NCBI GenBank assembly: GCA_039881145.1 | Contig: JAYKKI010000090.1 | Span: 8,358,501 to 8,422,500 of the forward strand | Direction: 5' to 3' | Source: Druceiella hillmani | Taxonomy: Eukaryota; Arthropoda; Insecta; Lepidoptera; Hepialidae | Length of the DNA stretch: 64,000 bases | Shown: positions 26,086-36,969 of the stretch, piece by piece | Position numbering within the stretch: the first letter of the stretch is position 1 | Layout of the letters: every line of letters begins with the position of its first letter | The notes under the pieces: model-generated | Told to the model about the DNA's origin: nothing | Database searches by the model: none | Seen by the model: the letters and a program-made list of their open reading frames with translations, nothing else | Translations under genes and position numbers: made by a program

Positions 26086-26183
26086 GATCACAAACTCCCC
26101 ATAAATAAACATCCAAGAGGTCGACTAGGGCAAGATTGCGCTAGTCGACCTCTCGGATGTTCATTTATAGGACGTTTGTGATC
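26086..26183. repeat. 45-bp inverted repeat, GC-richer than surroundings
   Basis: Arms 26086-26130 and 26139-26183 pair at 39 of 45 positions around an 8-bp spacer; the inner agaggtcgactag block is perfect. Similar small open frames on both strands here are the mirror images of one palindrome, not genes. A shorter copy of the outer motif (gatcacaaac-cccca) lies just left, at about 26057-26071. Confidence 0.85.
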
Positions 26184-27550
26184 CGGTAGCCAAACAATTC
26201 TCTCAAGAACTGATTGCAGAAAGGAAACCTCATTAGTGGTAGTGCGATAACAGAACAAAACAAATACGTTCACGGTTTATAAAAAGGTCGTATAATTTTG
26301 TCGTCGTTGTCATAATTTAATCCTTTTATTTAATTTATTTGGCAACTTAATTTATCACGTCTGGAACTTATGGTATTATCTTTAAATATCTATCTCATCT
26401 GTTTTTTTTTTAAATAAAACCAAAATTTTCCCTGTCGCACTTAGTATTATTGCAAAAGCAAACAGCCGGAGAAAGAGAGCTCCAGTAACGAAATGTTATA
26501 TCTTATATTTATTGAAATAACGCAAAATCATTTCTATTATCCATGAAACGTGATTAATTCTTTTATCGATTATCTGATCTGTGCTGAAAATAGTGTAATG
26601 ACAGCGAAACACCGAGAAGTAAAATGATAAAAGGAACTATAAAAATATCGTAGTCTACAAACAGACAGTACGGACCACAAAAAATGGACTTCCAGGACGC
26701 CAGACTAAGTTATAATCTCTTTAAAAGTAAATTTGTTTCATATTTATTACGACTTAAAAAACTCTAACCAAATTATCCTCTCCGAAATCTGTTCCATGCT
26801 TACACTCCTGGAATATTAATGCAGTCCAGCGTAGAAGCGGCAATAAGCTGTAACGAACTAAAAAATACCCATCGAATATTAACAACGACAAAAAGGTTTG
26901 CTTCCATTGTTTAGTAATATAATTTACAGCTGCTTCAAGGTTCCAGGCCGTCGCACACGGCTGGCATTTCAATTGGACCCCCGCTTAAGTGGTTAGCCTC
27001 GATAAATTTTCTCAAACGAACACGCAGCCTGGGCTAATAAAACTTCCCAACTAGAAATAAGATAATTAGCCCACAAAGGTTTTTCAATAAGTTTTCGTAA
27101 AGTTTGATAGCGTTTCCCTCGGCGGGTCGAGTCACGGTATTGATCACTATGAACTCGCATAGTTAGTTGTTTTGTTATTTCGCCAGTAGATCGTGCGTTT
27201 GTTTATGTGGATGCGGTTACAAACTCGCGATATGTCTGGGATGCAACGACCGTATTTAATGTTAAATCAAGTTTAAGTATATTAGAGGCGGAAGTGCTTT
27301 CAATCCGCGAATAAATATTGCTTAGGATGTTCGAGAACTAAGGCCAGTACTATGGCAATGAAACAGTACGCCGTCTAGCAGCTTCATGGCCATATAAATT
27401 AAAGCTGAAATATTTAGCAAAGAGTCAATTGGCATGAACAGTCAAATAGGATTTGTAATTGTTAAAATTTTGTAATATAAGCAAATTATTGTAAATATAA
27501 ATGTTGCTTCCTAGCAATTGCTTCGCGTATGATGTTCATTACAAGTTTTT
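26184..27550. other. Mixed stretch with a less A+T-rich segment
   Basis: About 26930-27260 is richer in G+C than the rest (ctggcatttc, cccccgcttaag, ctcggcgggtcgag, gcggttacaaactcgcg). All frames are closed by stops, no repeat partner is visible and no RNA gene fold is recognised. It could be a conserved non-coding element or a decayed element. Confidence 0.35.
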
Positions 27551-27555
27551 GTATG

Positions 27556-27628
<73 letters not shown>

Positions 27629-27660
27629 CTATGTTTATATATATATATATATATATATAC
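27551..27660. repeat. Interrupted (TA)n/(GTAT)n microsatellite
   Basis: TA runs broken by gtatgtatgt and gtatctatgt. Tyr/Ile-rich open frames on both strands are artefacts of this tract. Confidence 0.95.
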
Positions 27661-30600
27661 ATAATTTTCTTGTTGGTATTAGTAATCATAGTTATTTCCT
27701 TAACAAATTTTAATCAACTTCAAAAAAAGCAGACTTCCGGTCAGATATTCTATTAGCAATCCTTGCAATTACATTGCATATTGTTAAACTGCTACAAAGC
27801 TTGGCATAAAAATATGAAACTTTCGTGGGTCATTTTGTGAATTTCACTGAATGAAATGATGCCATTGAGGAAATTTCTCTTTATATCGATTGATCGTGAA
27901 TAACACGATTCAAAAAATTAAAATGGGTAGTTTGAAAGTTTTCATATACGTACGAGGATGGAGATTACGATTTTTGACTATTTGTTTTCAAATTTGATCG
28001 TAAAATACAAGTATCAAAGGCAAGTATCTGATACTGCAATGTACATTTGTTTAACTTCCTCGGGTTGTTTTGGTTGACACTCGACTATTTTCTATATATG
28101 ATGGGTACTTTCCAACAGTTAGACACTTGCGATAGAATGGATCTACCAGACCAATTCGCACCGCCTCCTACAGTATATCTAACAACTTGCAGAACTGAAA
28201 ATAATGGACGCATACTCAGCCTCAGTGGCGTGCAATGATTCTTGGGAAGGGCAAGCTATGAACGAGCGACATATACAAATTATATAGATATACAAACAAG
28301 GGCGCAAATATCCGCGAACGCCCCTTATAGCCCTGATAATGGTATTGAAGGTGCAATAAATGGAAAATGTGTCTCAATAATTGAATGTAGGCACTTAAAA
28401 ACAATAAACTTTCGACGTAATTACCTCGACTTTTATCGTGACCATGAAAAGTTAATTCTTATTTATCTAAAAATAAAATAGTATCTATTTACCTTTTTAA
28501 ATTATTTGCGTTTCTATCATTTGTTCTTTTTGTTCTTTCATTATGTTCCCAAATCGCAATAATTAGTTGTCGATACAAATTTCTATACGCAGATACAAAG
28601 TTTTTTAGTTTTACCGTTTACTATAAATTTTTTTCTGAATGGACATATTTTTATTTTAAGTTCAGTGTAGCAAAACAGTAAATTTCCCGTTTATTTGTTT
28701 TATATGAAGGACGGTACATAATCGGACACGATTTTTTCATAATAAAAAAATTATTTCAAAAATTTCTATGAAGAAAGAGTTGTCAATTGGCTTAACCGCA
28801 CTATATGTGATCTACTTTGCGCATTTTCCTACTTTTATTATATGGGTTTATTTCCGAGCCAATTTAACCGAGCCCTACTACTATTTCATTCTTCGTTTCT
28901 TCTCTATTTTCTTTCATTAAAACAAAAAAACAGGGAATTAACATTTTTGTTAAATTGAACGCACTCCATATTTTTTTACAAAATTTGTCAAATAACCTAA
29001 ACTATCAAAACTACCTTTATTGCATTTATTAAATTGAGTTCCGAATAATAAACAAGGCTAGCAATACACTTTATTTAAAATGCAATTCCTGTTTAGCCAC
29101 CGACACCTATTGTAAAAATTACGTAAATGTATTAGGTTTATCAGTAACGTTAAGTTTCAAAACTGGCTTCGATCTATCATTTTTCAATGCACAATTTTTT
29201 TCACTAAAAGATAAGTTGAGAAATCTTACTTCAATTATACAATAAACAGGGCAGAATTGTATAGTCGCCATTGCTTGTTTACTTTCACGACGATAATGCA
29301 CGTTCCAAAAATAAACTAATAAAATATTAATTTTAATGCACCAAGAAAACAGAATAAATATTAAACGTGCAAAATATAATACCTTACTTTAAAAACGGAA
29401 TACTATTATAGTTATTTATAAATTAGTTAAAAAAATACACTCAGCCTTTTGGTAGCCAAGTCTATTGGTTATGCCTCACATTTATAATGGGGCCCGCCCC
29501 CTCTATTTTGTGAATTATTATATACATTTTAAAACATTATTTTTTGTAAGTAATGTTTTAAAAGGTATAACATAATTTACAAAATTATGTTATGTGTACG
29601 CCAAAACTTCATAATTTGTGACCTTAAAAACCCTCGTATATCAATATCTATATTTGTCACAACTATATTTTTATTACAAGAATATCTTCTTTGTGTCGTC
29701 ATCTTAAATTGTTATAATACGAAAATTCAGAATGTGTATTGTCACACGAAGTATGTGCGCATGCGCTGAGTAGAAAAAAACATAGGCCATGAAACTTCTC
29801 CCAAAAAGGGGAAAATAATCGTAATTAGGATTATCTATTGATATTGGGGTTAGTTAAGAAAACAGAAAGAAAACGTTAATAAAATTTCGATTCAATTAAA
29901 CTTACAATGGTTTAAACTTTTGAAGTCTAGTATCATACCTAAGTTAAGAAATCATTACTTCGTTGCCAACGACAATGAATAATATTATTTTTATATTGGT
30001 TTGGGTTTAATATTCTAAAAAATAAACAACGGTAAGTTAAATTGTTTAAAAATGTATTTATTACTTTTTCAAGAACGTTAAACTTTATATGTCCAGAAAT
30101 TGAGTTACTTCTTTGGAAACAAACAGCATAATAATGACAAAACGGTCAAAATGTTCCGTACAAATGAAAAATATCAAGTTTACTACGCAAGAATCCTTAT
30201 GTTATTGACGAAGTAAAACCTTGTGTTATGCAACAATTTATTCACTGTTGTGTTAATATACTTTATAAATAAAGTACTGAATATATTGACTTGAATTTCG
30301 ACACAGTGATTAAGAATAATATCCAAATGAATCACCAATAACGGTTTTTGCTTAAATTTTATTTGTTGCATAAAGAATTGCATTAATTTATTGGTAATAT
30401 AAACATTGCATACTCGTATGTTATTATAAACCCGCCATCTCTAAAACGTTCACCGTCTCAGTTACAAATGGTAATAGTTTCAGTTTGTGTAGGAAAATAG
30501 CGTGCACTTAATATTCGTACTTACTAAGTTTAAAAGTAAATGCGATTTAAAATGTATGTACATAGTGCCATCTAGCGACAATATATTCAACATTGTTTAA

Positions 30601-33061
30601 TTAGCAAATTAATTTAATAAGAAGTAGTTTTTGGTATCGTTTTGTATTATGTATGAGCGGGTCTTTAGTTAGGTTTTTTCAAGTGAATAGTTTTCCCAAG
30701 TCTCTAGTTGATAGAATTGTTTACTCCGTTACAAAGTTTGTAGCATTCTCTTACGGGCTGAATTCTAAAAGATTCTAACATTTATTTCATTTATATATGT
30801 ATTGGAATTCATAATTCATGAAGTTTCTAATTTAGAAGAACATCTGATTTTAAATAAATATTTCACCCCTTTGGGGGTTAATTTTGAAAAACTCTTGCCT
30901 GGTTGCAACATTATATTAAATTATTTTAGTTTACTTCATTATGAACTTTATGACAAAATGTTCATTATTAAAAATGGCATCACAATTCAATATCGCTGTC
31001 TTTATCTGAAATTTAATCTTTATAACTTGATAAATTTTCAATATTTGCCAATTTTTTTCATCCCTTGTCAGCTTATATTTCAAAATCAGGATTAATAAAA
31101 AAAAACATTCAAATGTCCTATAGGAATGTTCTCCATCACGTTTCACGGTAGTAGCGAAAACTACAATATCTAAGAAAAACTTTCTTTCAGTAATTGATTA
31201 AAATAATAATTTCACTAATATTGCTTCTATATTTAAAATTTAAAATTATTGGAAAGATTGATTGTTATCGATAACCCAAGCAATCCAATAATTTTAAAGT
31301 CAAGTCACGAACAGCTATGAAGAACTATAGATTCTGCGAACCGGGTTTCCGTTTGAAATCTAACCTTGAACACAGTTAAAATACATCGTTTAGAGCTTAC
31401 AAAAAATCAAATACAGCCTAATAGTTTGTGGAATCCAAAAGACATTCCTTCGATACACATGGGACCGTACGCTTACTTCCGTTTTCTATTTCCTATTTAT
31501 TTTCTCTTAGCAATACTGTACTTTAATCCATTGCAGTTCAGTAAAATGTTTACTTATGAAATAAAAAAAATGTATGGTGTGTTACTGACAAAATTCTCGT
31601 CCTACGTATATAAAACTTCTGCGCTCGCGTTCGTGTGATATTTTCGGAAATTATATGAGAATTTTCAACTTTTTCATGGTATTTAATTGGCCAACCACCT
31701 AATTGCAGTCGCACCAAGTATCCTAGAATTTATTAATAATATTTTTATCCTATAATTAATCTTCCCATCTGAAGTACTGAAAGGTTTGGATGTGTCAGTT
31801 CTTATTATTATGGCCAATTTGCCTTGATTTAATTGTTCTTAGGCTATAACAATTACTTTTGCATATAATCACGTATTTGTAGTACTCTTTTACGATATGA
31901 GGGCAACAAATATCATATCTCGAATTTCCCAATCGATATACTCAGCATTCATAAGAATATGCTAATAATTTCAACGCCGGTCAATATTTTCAAAAGAATA
32001 GGTTACATACCATAAAAGTTTGGATTCTTTCGTAACTTTTGGTGAATGGTTTTTGAAACGTTACTTTCTATTATTCGTTATTGACAATACATTAGTTAAT
32101 GCCTCTGTGTTTTTTAATTGCCTATGTATTCATCATCTTTACCATTAGGCGGAGAACATTGACTGTCAAATCCTGTTTTTTCCAAAACTATTCAAACTAA
32201 AATTCTCAACAAAAAAAAAGGATTTTAAGAATCCTACACAATGCCTCTTAGGAAAATTATAACGATGATTCATAGTTTTTGCGATATTCATGACAAAATA
32301 ATTTCCATAAAAAATGTATATTTCCAAAAAAAATATTTGTTATAAATATTCCGCAAGAATAAAAAAAATCCCAGCCCAGGCCGGCCCAGCCGGGCCGTAT
32401 ATTGAACTATTTATATATTTAGACAATAATTACAATACTTACTATTAAACAACAATTCACCTGACATGAAAAATATTACAAAAATTGGAGAAATGTGTGT
32501 TGCAATATATACATATACCAAAATATACTAAAAGACACAAACATACACGCCTTGGTTCCTTCACTGTTAAGTTAGTTTGTCACGTCAATAATTATTATTT
32601 TAATCCTCGGTATCGTCAAAAGACGGCACTGTCTGACTTCATTGTGGAAAAATATTAGTACACTACATTTTAATAAAAGTTATTAAGCGAATTTCGAAAT
32701 TTGTTAAGAAGTCCGAATTATGTACAGCTTTTGGACTATATACCCGAACTGTGTAATTAACCTGTAAGGTATTTGAATATTAACAGAAACTGATAACATA
32801 CCAAAATAAATTTGAATACTGACTAGTTAATTTTATTTTTTGATTAAAAGTAATATTAGCACGCTACGTGTAATGTTTACTCAGCATATTCTTTCCGAAC
32901 CAAGTGTATGAAAGGCTGACTTTGAGTTAAAAAAAGAAATGAAAAACTACGGCATAACTAAAACGGGAATTGACGTTGAAATATAAATTATTACTTAATT
33001 TTTTTGTTCATATAATTGATGTGAATAAAACTGGTCTTCTTTATTATATCAATATTTTTAA
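27661..33061. other. A+T-rich stretch without genes
   Basis: Small frames at 28047-28481 and 30802-31095 show no known domain. Around 30864-30900 the phrase cacccctttgggggttaa, followed by ttttgaaaaactc, matches a style of repeat sequence common in arthropod genomes. A GC-rich patch lies at 32369-32398. Confidence 0.45.
32369..32398. other. Short GC-only island with internal symmetry
   Basis: Thirty bases of almost pure G+C with overlapping ggcc/ccgg palindromes (cccaggccggcccagccggg), preceded by an A-run. On the minus strand it reads GC-rich into a T-run, like the start and tail of a very short retroposed fragment. It recalls the ggccgggcc start of the 63592-63816 insert, but is too short to prove kinship. 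Confidence 0.4.
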
Positions 33062-33272
33062 CAATATTACAAATTCACAATTAAATGAAACTACGTGATG
33101 TAGCAAAGAATCTTTGCTAATATCCCACCTGAAGATGTTGTAGTACAGCGAAACCTAGGTCGTGGTAAAGAAATTAAAGAAAGTAGAAATAATACTACAT
33201 CACGTTGTTTCATTTAATTGTGAATAATGCATTTCTACAAAATTAACGCCAAATATATTCAATATTACAAAT
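33062..33272 (+). mobile_element. Hammerhead fold-back element, copy C
   Basis: Body at 33075-33259 between perfect 13-bp direct repeats caatattacaaat (33062-33074, 33260-33272). The left arm is reduced to its outer inverted repeat (tcacaattaaatgaaac), while the right arm is complete with one ribozyme and the right-hand tail ending gccaaatatatt. An internal deletion joins the outer left arm directly to the caaagaatctttgctaatat centre. Confidence 0.9.
33125..33165 (+). ncRNA. Hammerhead ribozyme motif, copy C
   Basis: Stem I CCAC/GTGG, core CTGAAGA, extra T, stem II GTTGT/ACAGC with one G-U wobble and loop AGT, GAAA, stem III ACC/GGT, GTC. Differences from the other copies fall in the loop or preserve pairing. 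Confidence 0.72.
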
Positions 33273-33494
33273 ATTTACAAACAACATATAATAGTGAAAA
33301 CCGTATCTAAATTAATTAGAATGAAACTGGTCTTCTGTGAGAATTGTGACATTATTGTTTTTATTGAAGATTCTAAAAATATTAATAAACAACACATCAT
33401 AGTGAAATCAGTATTTAAGAAAAAAAATAAATTGTTTTTATATCAAGTAATTATGTACTGAAAAAGATTATATCTATTTTGAAAGACTTAATTA

Positions 33495-33538
33495 TTAGCG
33501 CATACTCTCGTCGTCTATTTAATAGATGTATGCGCTAA
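33495..33538. repeat. Hairpin, 11-bp perfect arms
   Basis: ttagcgcatac (33495-33505) pairs with 33528-33538. The spacer itself contains a tctatt-t-aataga palindrome. Confidence 0.8.
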
Positions 33539-33627
33539 CATTAACCGCTGGGCAATAATTAAATTAAGCAAACATTGACATAACATATCCAATTATCGAT
33601 ATACAAATGACACTTTGAAGAGCTCAT

Positions 33628-33676
33628 TAATAACTCAACGTCTTTAATATAGTATATTAGCGATGTTGAGTTATTA
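33628..33676. repeat. Hairpin, 15-bp arms with one mismatch
   Basis: taataactcaacgtc (33628-33642) pairs with 33662-33676. Confidence 0.8.
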
Positions 33677-34819
33677 TATGCCATTGCACCCTTTCCAATT
33701 TCAACTAAAATGATTGCGTTAGCTCCTTGGAGTTCACACGTTCACGTGGGAGATGTCAAGTGAGCTACATTGACGTGTGTTGCGATGACTTAAATCCAAT
33801 TTGTTTACAGATTTCATTAGCGTGATGAGTGCGGTCGGGTTTTGCGCTCGCGCTATTGAAATTGTTTTAATAACCTACAGTGGAAGGCTTATTCTCAATT
33901 CATTGTATAACGGCAACATTTTGCATTTGTTATACGTTTGTTCATACCGACTTTCATCAATTATTAACAGTGGATTTAATATCTGATGTTACGAAAAACA
34001 ATACGTAGATTTTTTCCTTGACACTATTCAAAAAATTAAAATGTAACAATTTCCGGGCCATCTAACGTTTCCAAATGGGTCTAAGGAGAAGCATTTGTGC
34101 TTCAAAATCTTATGGTTTACCCATTTGTTGTAAATGGTGAGACATGTAATCAGTGATTAATCACATAATAATTTTATATCATGACTTTTTCATCACGTTT
34201 CTTTTTTGTATTTCAATTTTCAATGTATCAACACGCAAGCTTTAATGATTTCTTGCCTAGCATAGGTGATCACTTTAAATGACAAATAAAAAATGTTACA
34301 AAATACGGAGCCTAAAGCTATTTAAAATTAATAGTCGTTTTCCTAACCTTAGCTCGCAATTTTTAATTCAACTACTGATAATTGTATGGAGCATTATATT
34401 TATCTGATCCACTTCAGCGAGTCACATATTAAAATTAAATTTAACATGTTTTATCCCCGAATCGAGCGACGGCGGTCTTTTTTTGTATCATAATATAAAA
34501 TAATGAAATAAATCCATCAAGAATTGCTGTCCGTAGAGTTATTTGTACAAGTTGATTGGTTGGTAGAGAAAATTTCCTATTGCTCTGGAAAATATAAAAT
34601 TAATAAATAAAAAATACAATATGAAAATAAAAATGTTATAGATACTCAATAACCCTTTTTTGAGCTTTTATCAAAGGAGACTAAATCATAATTTATTAAA
34701 AAATATTTGCTTAATTTACAATATTATTACATTATTTACATACAAGGCTGCAACGAATGTTATATTTAAAATTTTGTCTCTAATTCAATAGTTTTTAAAT
34801 TTTTATCCAAGAACCTTGA

Positions 34820-34970
34820 ACATAACCTGGATAACTAATTGCAAGTCTTGTAACTACTTGTAAAAGTCTCCACAAAATCGGTTTAGCCGTTTTGAAGATT
34901 AACCCAGACAAGCAGATAGACAGTCAGGCAAACAGACAAACATGTTAAAAAAGGGTGTTTTTGTTTTGAT
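34820..34970 (+). mobile_element. Retrotransposon 3'-end-like fragment
   Basis: caaaatcggtttagccgttt, followed by tgaagatta, then a run of cagac/cagat units. This layout is typical of 3' untranslated ends of arthropod non-LTR retrotransposons. No reverse transcriptase frame is attached, so it is a truncated or decayed tail. Confidence 0.45.
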
Positions 34971-35720
34971 ACCATAGAAATAACCATTTGAGCTTAAAGA
35001 AAGAAAATTATTTCAAAATTTCAGAAACACATTTTAATTTCATTTATTCGCATAAATAGAGGGTATGTTGGTTTACCCATTGAATAAATTTAGGAAAAAC
35101 ACAAAAAGAAATAATATCACTGAATTTTATCATATAAGTACAAAAATGTACAAAAAGGTAATAAAATTGTTAATATCTGAATGTCTCATATTTTAAACAA
35201 ACAAGGTAGGTTTTAATATATTTTTACAGATTACACGTGAATTTGTTAATTTTCAATTTGCTGCAGTCAGGCGAATGCGTTGCGATTTAAACAGAAGCCA
35301 AATTGCTTTGGGAAATTCCGATCTGGTATGATAATATACTATTCAAGAAGTTTATGAATATTTGAAAGTTAGAGTTATTAAATCTTAATTATACACTCAC
35401 GTTAACGTTGAATAATTTTAAGTGTTTCAATTATATATTGAACTATTTAATGTAAATAACAATACTAATCGAAAGTTCGATGAACTTTGTAAATATAAAT
35501 AATACCAAAGACTATAACCAAATACAATACAATAATACCAAAGACAATACCAAAGACGCAATGTTTAGACTAAAAGGTTTATCCTTATTGTGAAAAAAGT
35601 TGAATGGTTTTCATAAGACGATTGTCTCTCCACAAAATATTCTTAATGTATTGATAAATATCTATTTATGATATGGTATAATATCTATTGATAAATATCA
35701 AAATATTCTTAATATATTGG

Positions 35721-35721
<1 letters not shown>
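34971..35721. other. A+T-rich stretch with short duplications
   Basis: aataccaaagac is repeated three times between about 35501 and 35560, and a ttgataaatatc block with attcttaat-tattg recurs across 35637-35720. Both are local tandem events. Confidence 0.5.

Positions 35722-35767
<46 letters not shown>
35722..35767. repeat. (TA)n microsatellite
   Basis: About 23 TA units. Confidence 0.95.
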
Positions 35768-35772
<5 letters not shown>

Positions 35773-36140
35773 GCTCCATTCTAAATTTTATTTAATTTTT
35801 AAATTGTCGTTTTTTTTATAATTAGTTTGCGTCAAGCACCAAGTTCTATAATTAGATTCCTTCATGTTTAAGTCACTGTTGAGGCAGCAAGGTGAAAAGC
35901 GGAAACGAATGGGCGCAAATGGATTAATAAATTGAAGAGGGGAATTAATTTTAAATTATTCTAAATTAATATCCTTTTTGTTTTAACTCGCAAAATAAAC
36001 TTCGTAAACGTTTTAGCATTATGGATACATTTTTCCTGTTTTTGTGTTGTTCCTTCCTTGCACCGATTGGAAAAACAATTTTCAAAAAACTATAGGGGAA
36101 AACAGAATTATAAAACACAGACTACAGATATGTAACTGTC

Positions 36141-36250
36141 TATATATTTATTTTAGATATGAGTCAGCTGTTAAGTGTTTATTTTTTAATTTCTCATTTT
36201 TCGATTCACCTTTTATGGAAAACATTCAAAAAAAGTTGTTAGTACATATA

Positions 36251-36301
<51 letters not shown>

Positions 36302-36320
36302 TTTAGATATGAGTCAGGTG
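36141..36320. repeat. 30-bp direct repeat with (TA)n before the second copy
   Basis: 36141-36170 recurs at 36291-36320 with one C/G difference (core tttattttagatatgagtca). A (TA)n tract at 36256-36298 merges with the second copy. The short phrase tgactacggagccctag at 36374-36390 resembles a widespread insect repeat. Confidence 0.85.
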
Positions 36321-36518
36321 TGATGTGACAGACAGACAAAAGAACATACGGATATAAGTAAATTATCAAAGTTTGACTACGGAGCCCTAGCAAAAAGAAC
36401 ACATAATAACGAAAGGTTTAGATACAAATCAATATTTATTTTGTGTCACATAAAAGGCAACAACAAACTTTGTTCGTGTTCCTTGTTAAGATTTAGTGAC
36501 TTAATGATAAGTGAAATA

Positions 36519-36965
36519 TTGGTTGGTGAATAAGTTCTTGGACACTCAAACAATTTTTTTAAATTTTGTTATTATTTATATGTATAAATTATTAAATGAA
36601 CAATATATTCACCATCATAGTCTACAATACATAGCCATCTACCAGGTAAAGGCAGGATGTCTCCTTTCTAAAGAGTGGAAGGCTGGCATTCAAAATATTC
36701 CATGATGTCGTTTTTAACTTGCTCATTGTTAACAAACTTTTTTCTGCTAATGTTGCTTTAAAGACCGAAACAGATAGCAATCCAACAGAGCGATATCTGG
36801 ACTATACCGTAGTTTTATTAGAGTGGTTCGGCCTAAATCGTTCAGTGTGCGATAGACAGATTTCGAAATGTGCGTTAGAGTATTGTTTTGATGCATGGAG
36901 ACATTATGTCATTTCGGTCGCTTTCCACGCAATTCTGCGGCCAATTTTTTTTAAATTAATTTCAT
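36519..36965 (-). pseudogene. mariner-type transposase, 3' relic with terminal repeat
   Basis: Minus-strand translation gives YSPDIALLDCYLF (codons ending near 36806), the mariner motif around the third catalytic Asp, here the D at 36780-36782. Downstream come KKFVNNEQVKNDIMEYFE and RWLCIVDYDGEYIV, a typical mariner C-terminus. Upstream is a blurred version of the second-Asp region. At least two frameshifts and several stops separate these pieces. On the plus strand ttggttggtgaataag starts at 36519 after a TA dinucleotide, matching a mariner terminal inverted repeat and TA target. The N-terminal half and opposite end are missing. Dead, non-autonomous remnant. Confidence 0.82.
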
Positions 36966-36969
36966 TTTA

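Larger units (their letters stand above)
33273..34819. other. A+T-rich stretch with hairpins
   Basis: Two hairpins lie close together (33495-33538 and 33628-33676). About 33700-33880 is less A+T-rich (cacgttcacgtggg, gcggtcgggttttgcgctcgcgc) and could be regulatory. No gene recognised. Confidence 0.4.

Noticed and set aside
25993..26273. Two similar small frames on opposite strands
   Set aside because: They are mirror images produced by the 45-bp inverted repeat.
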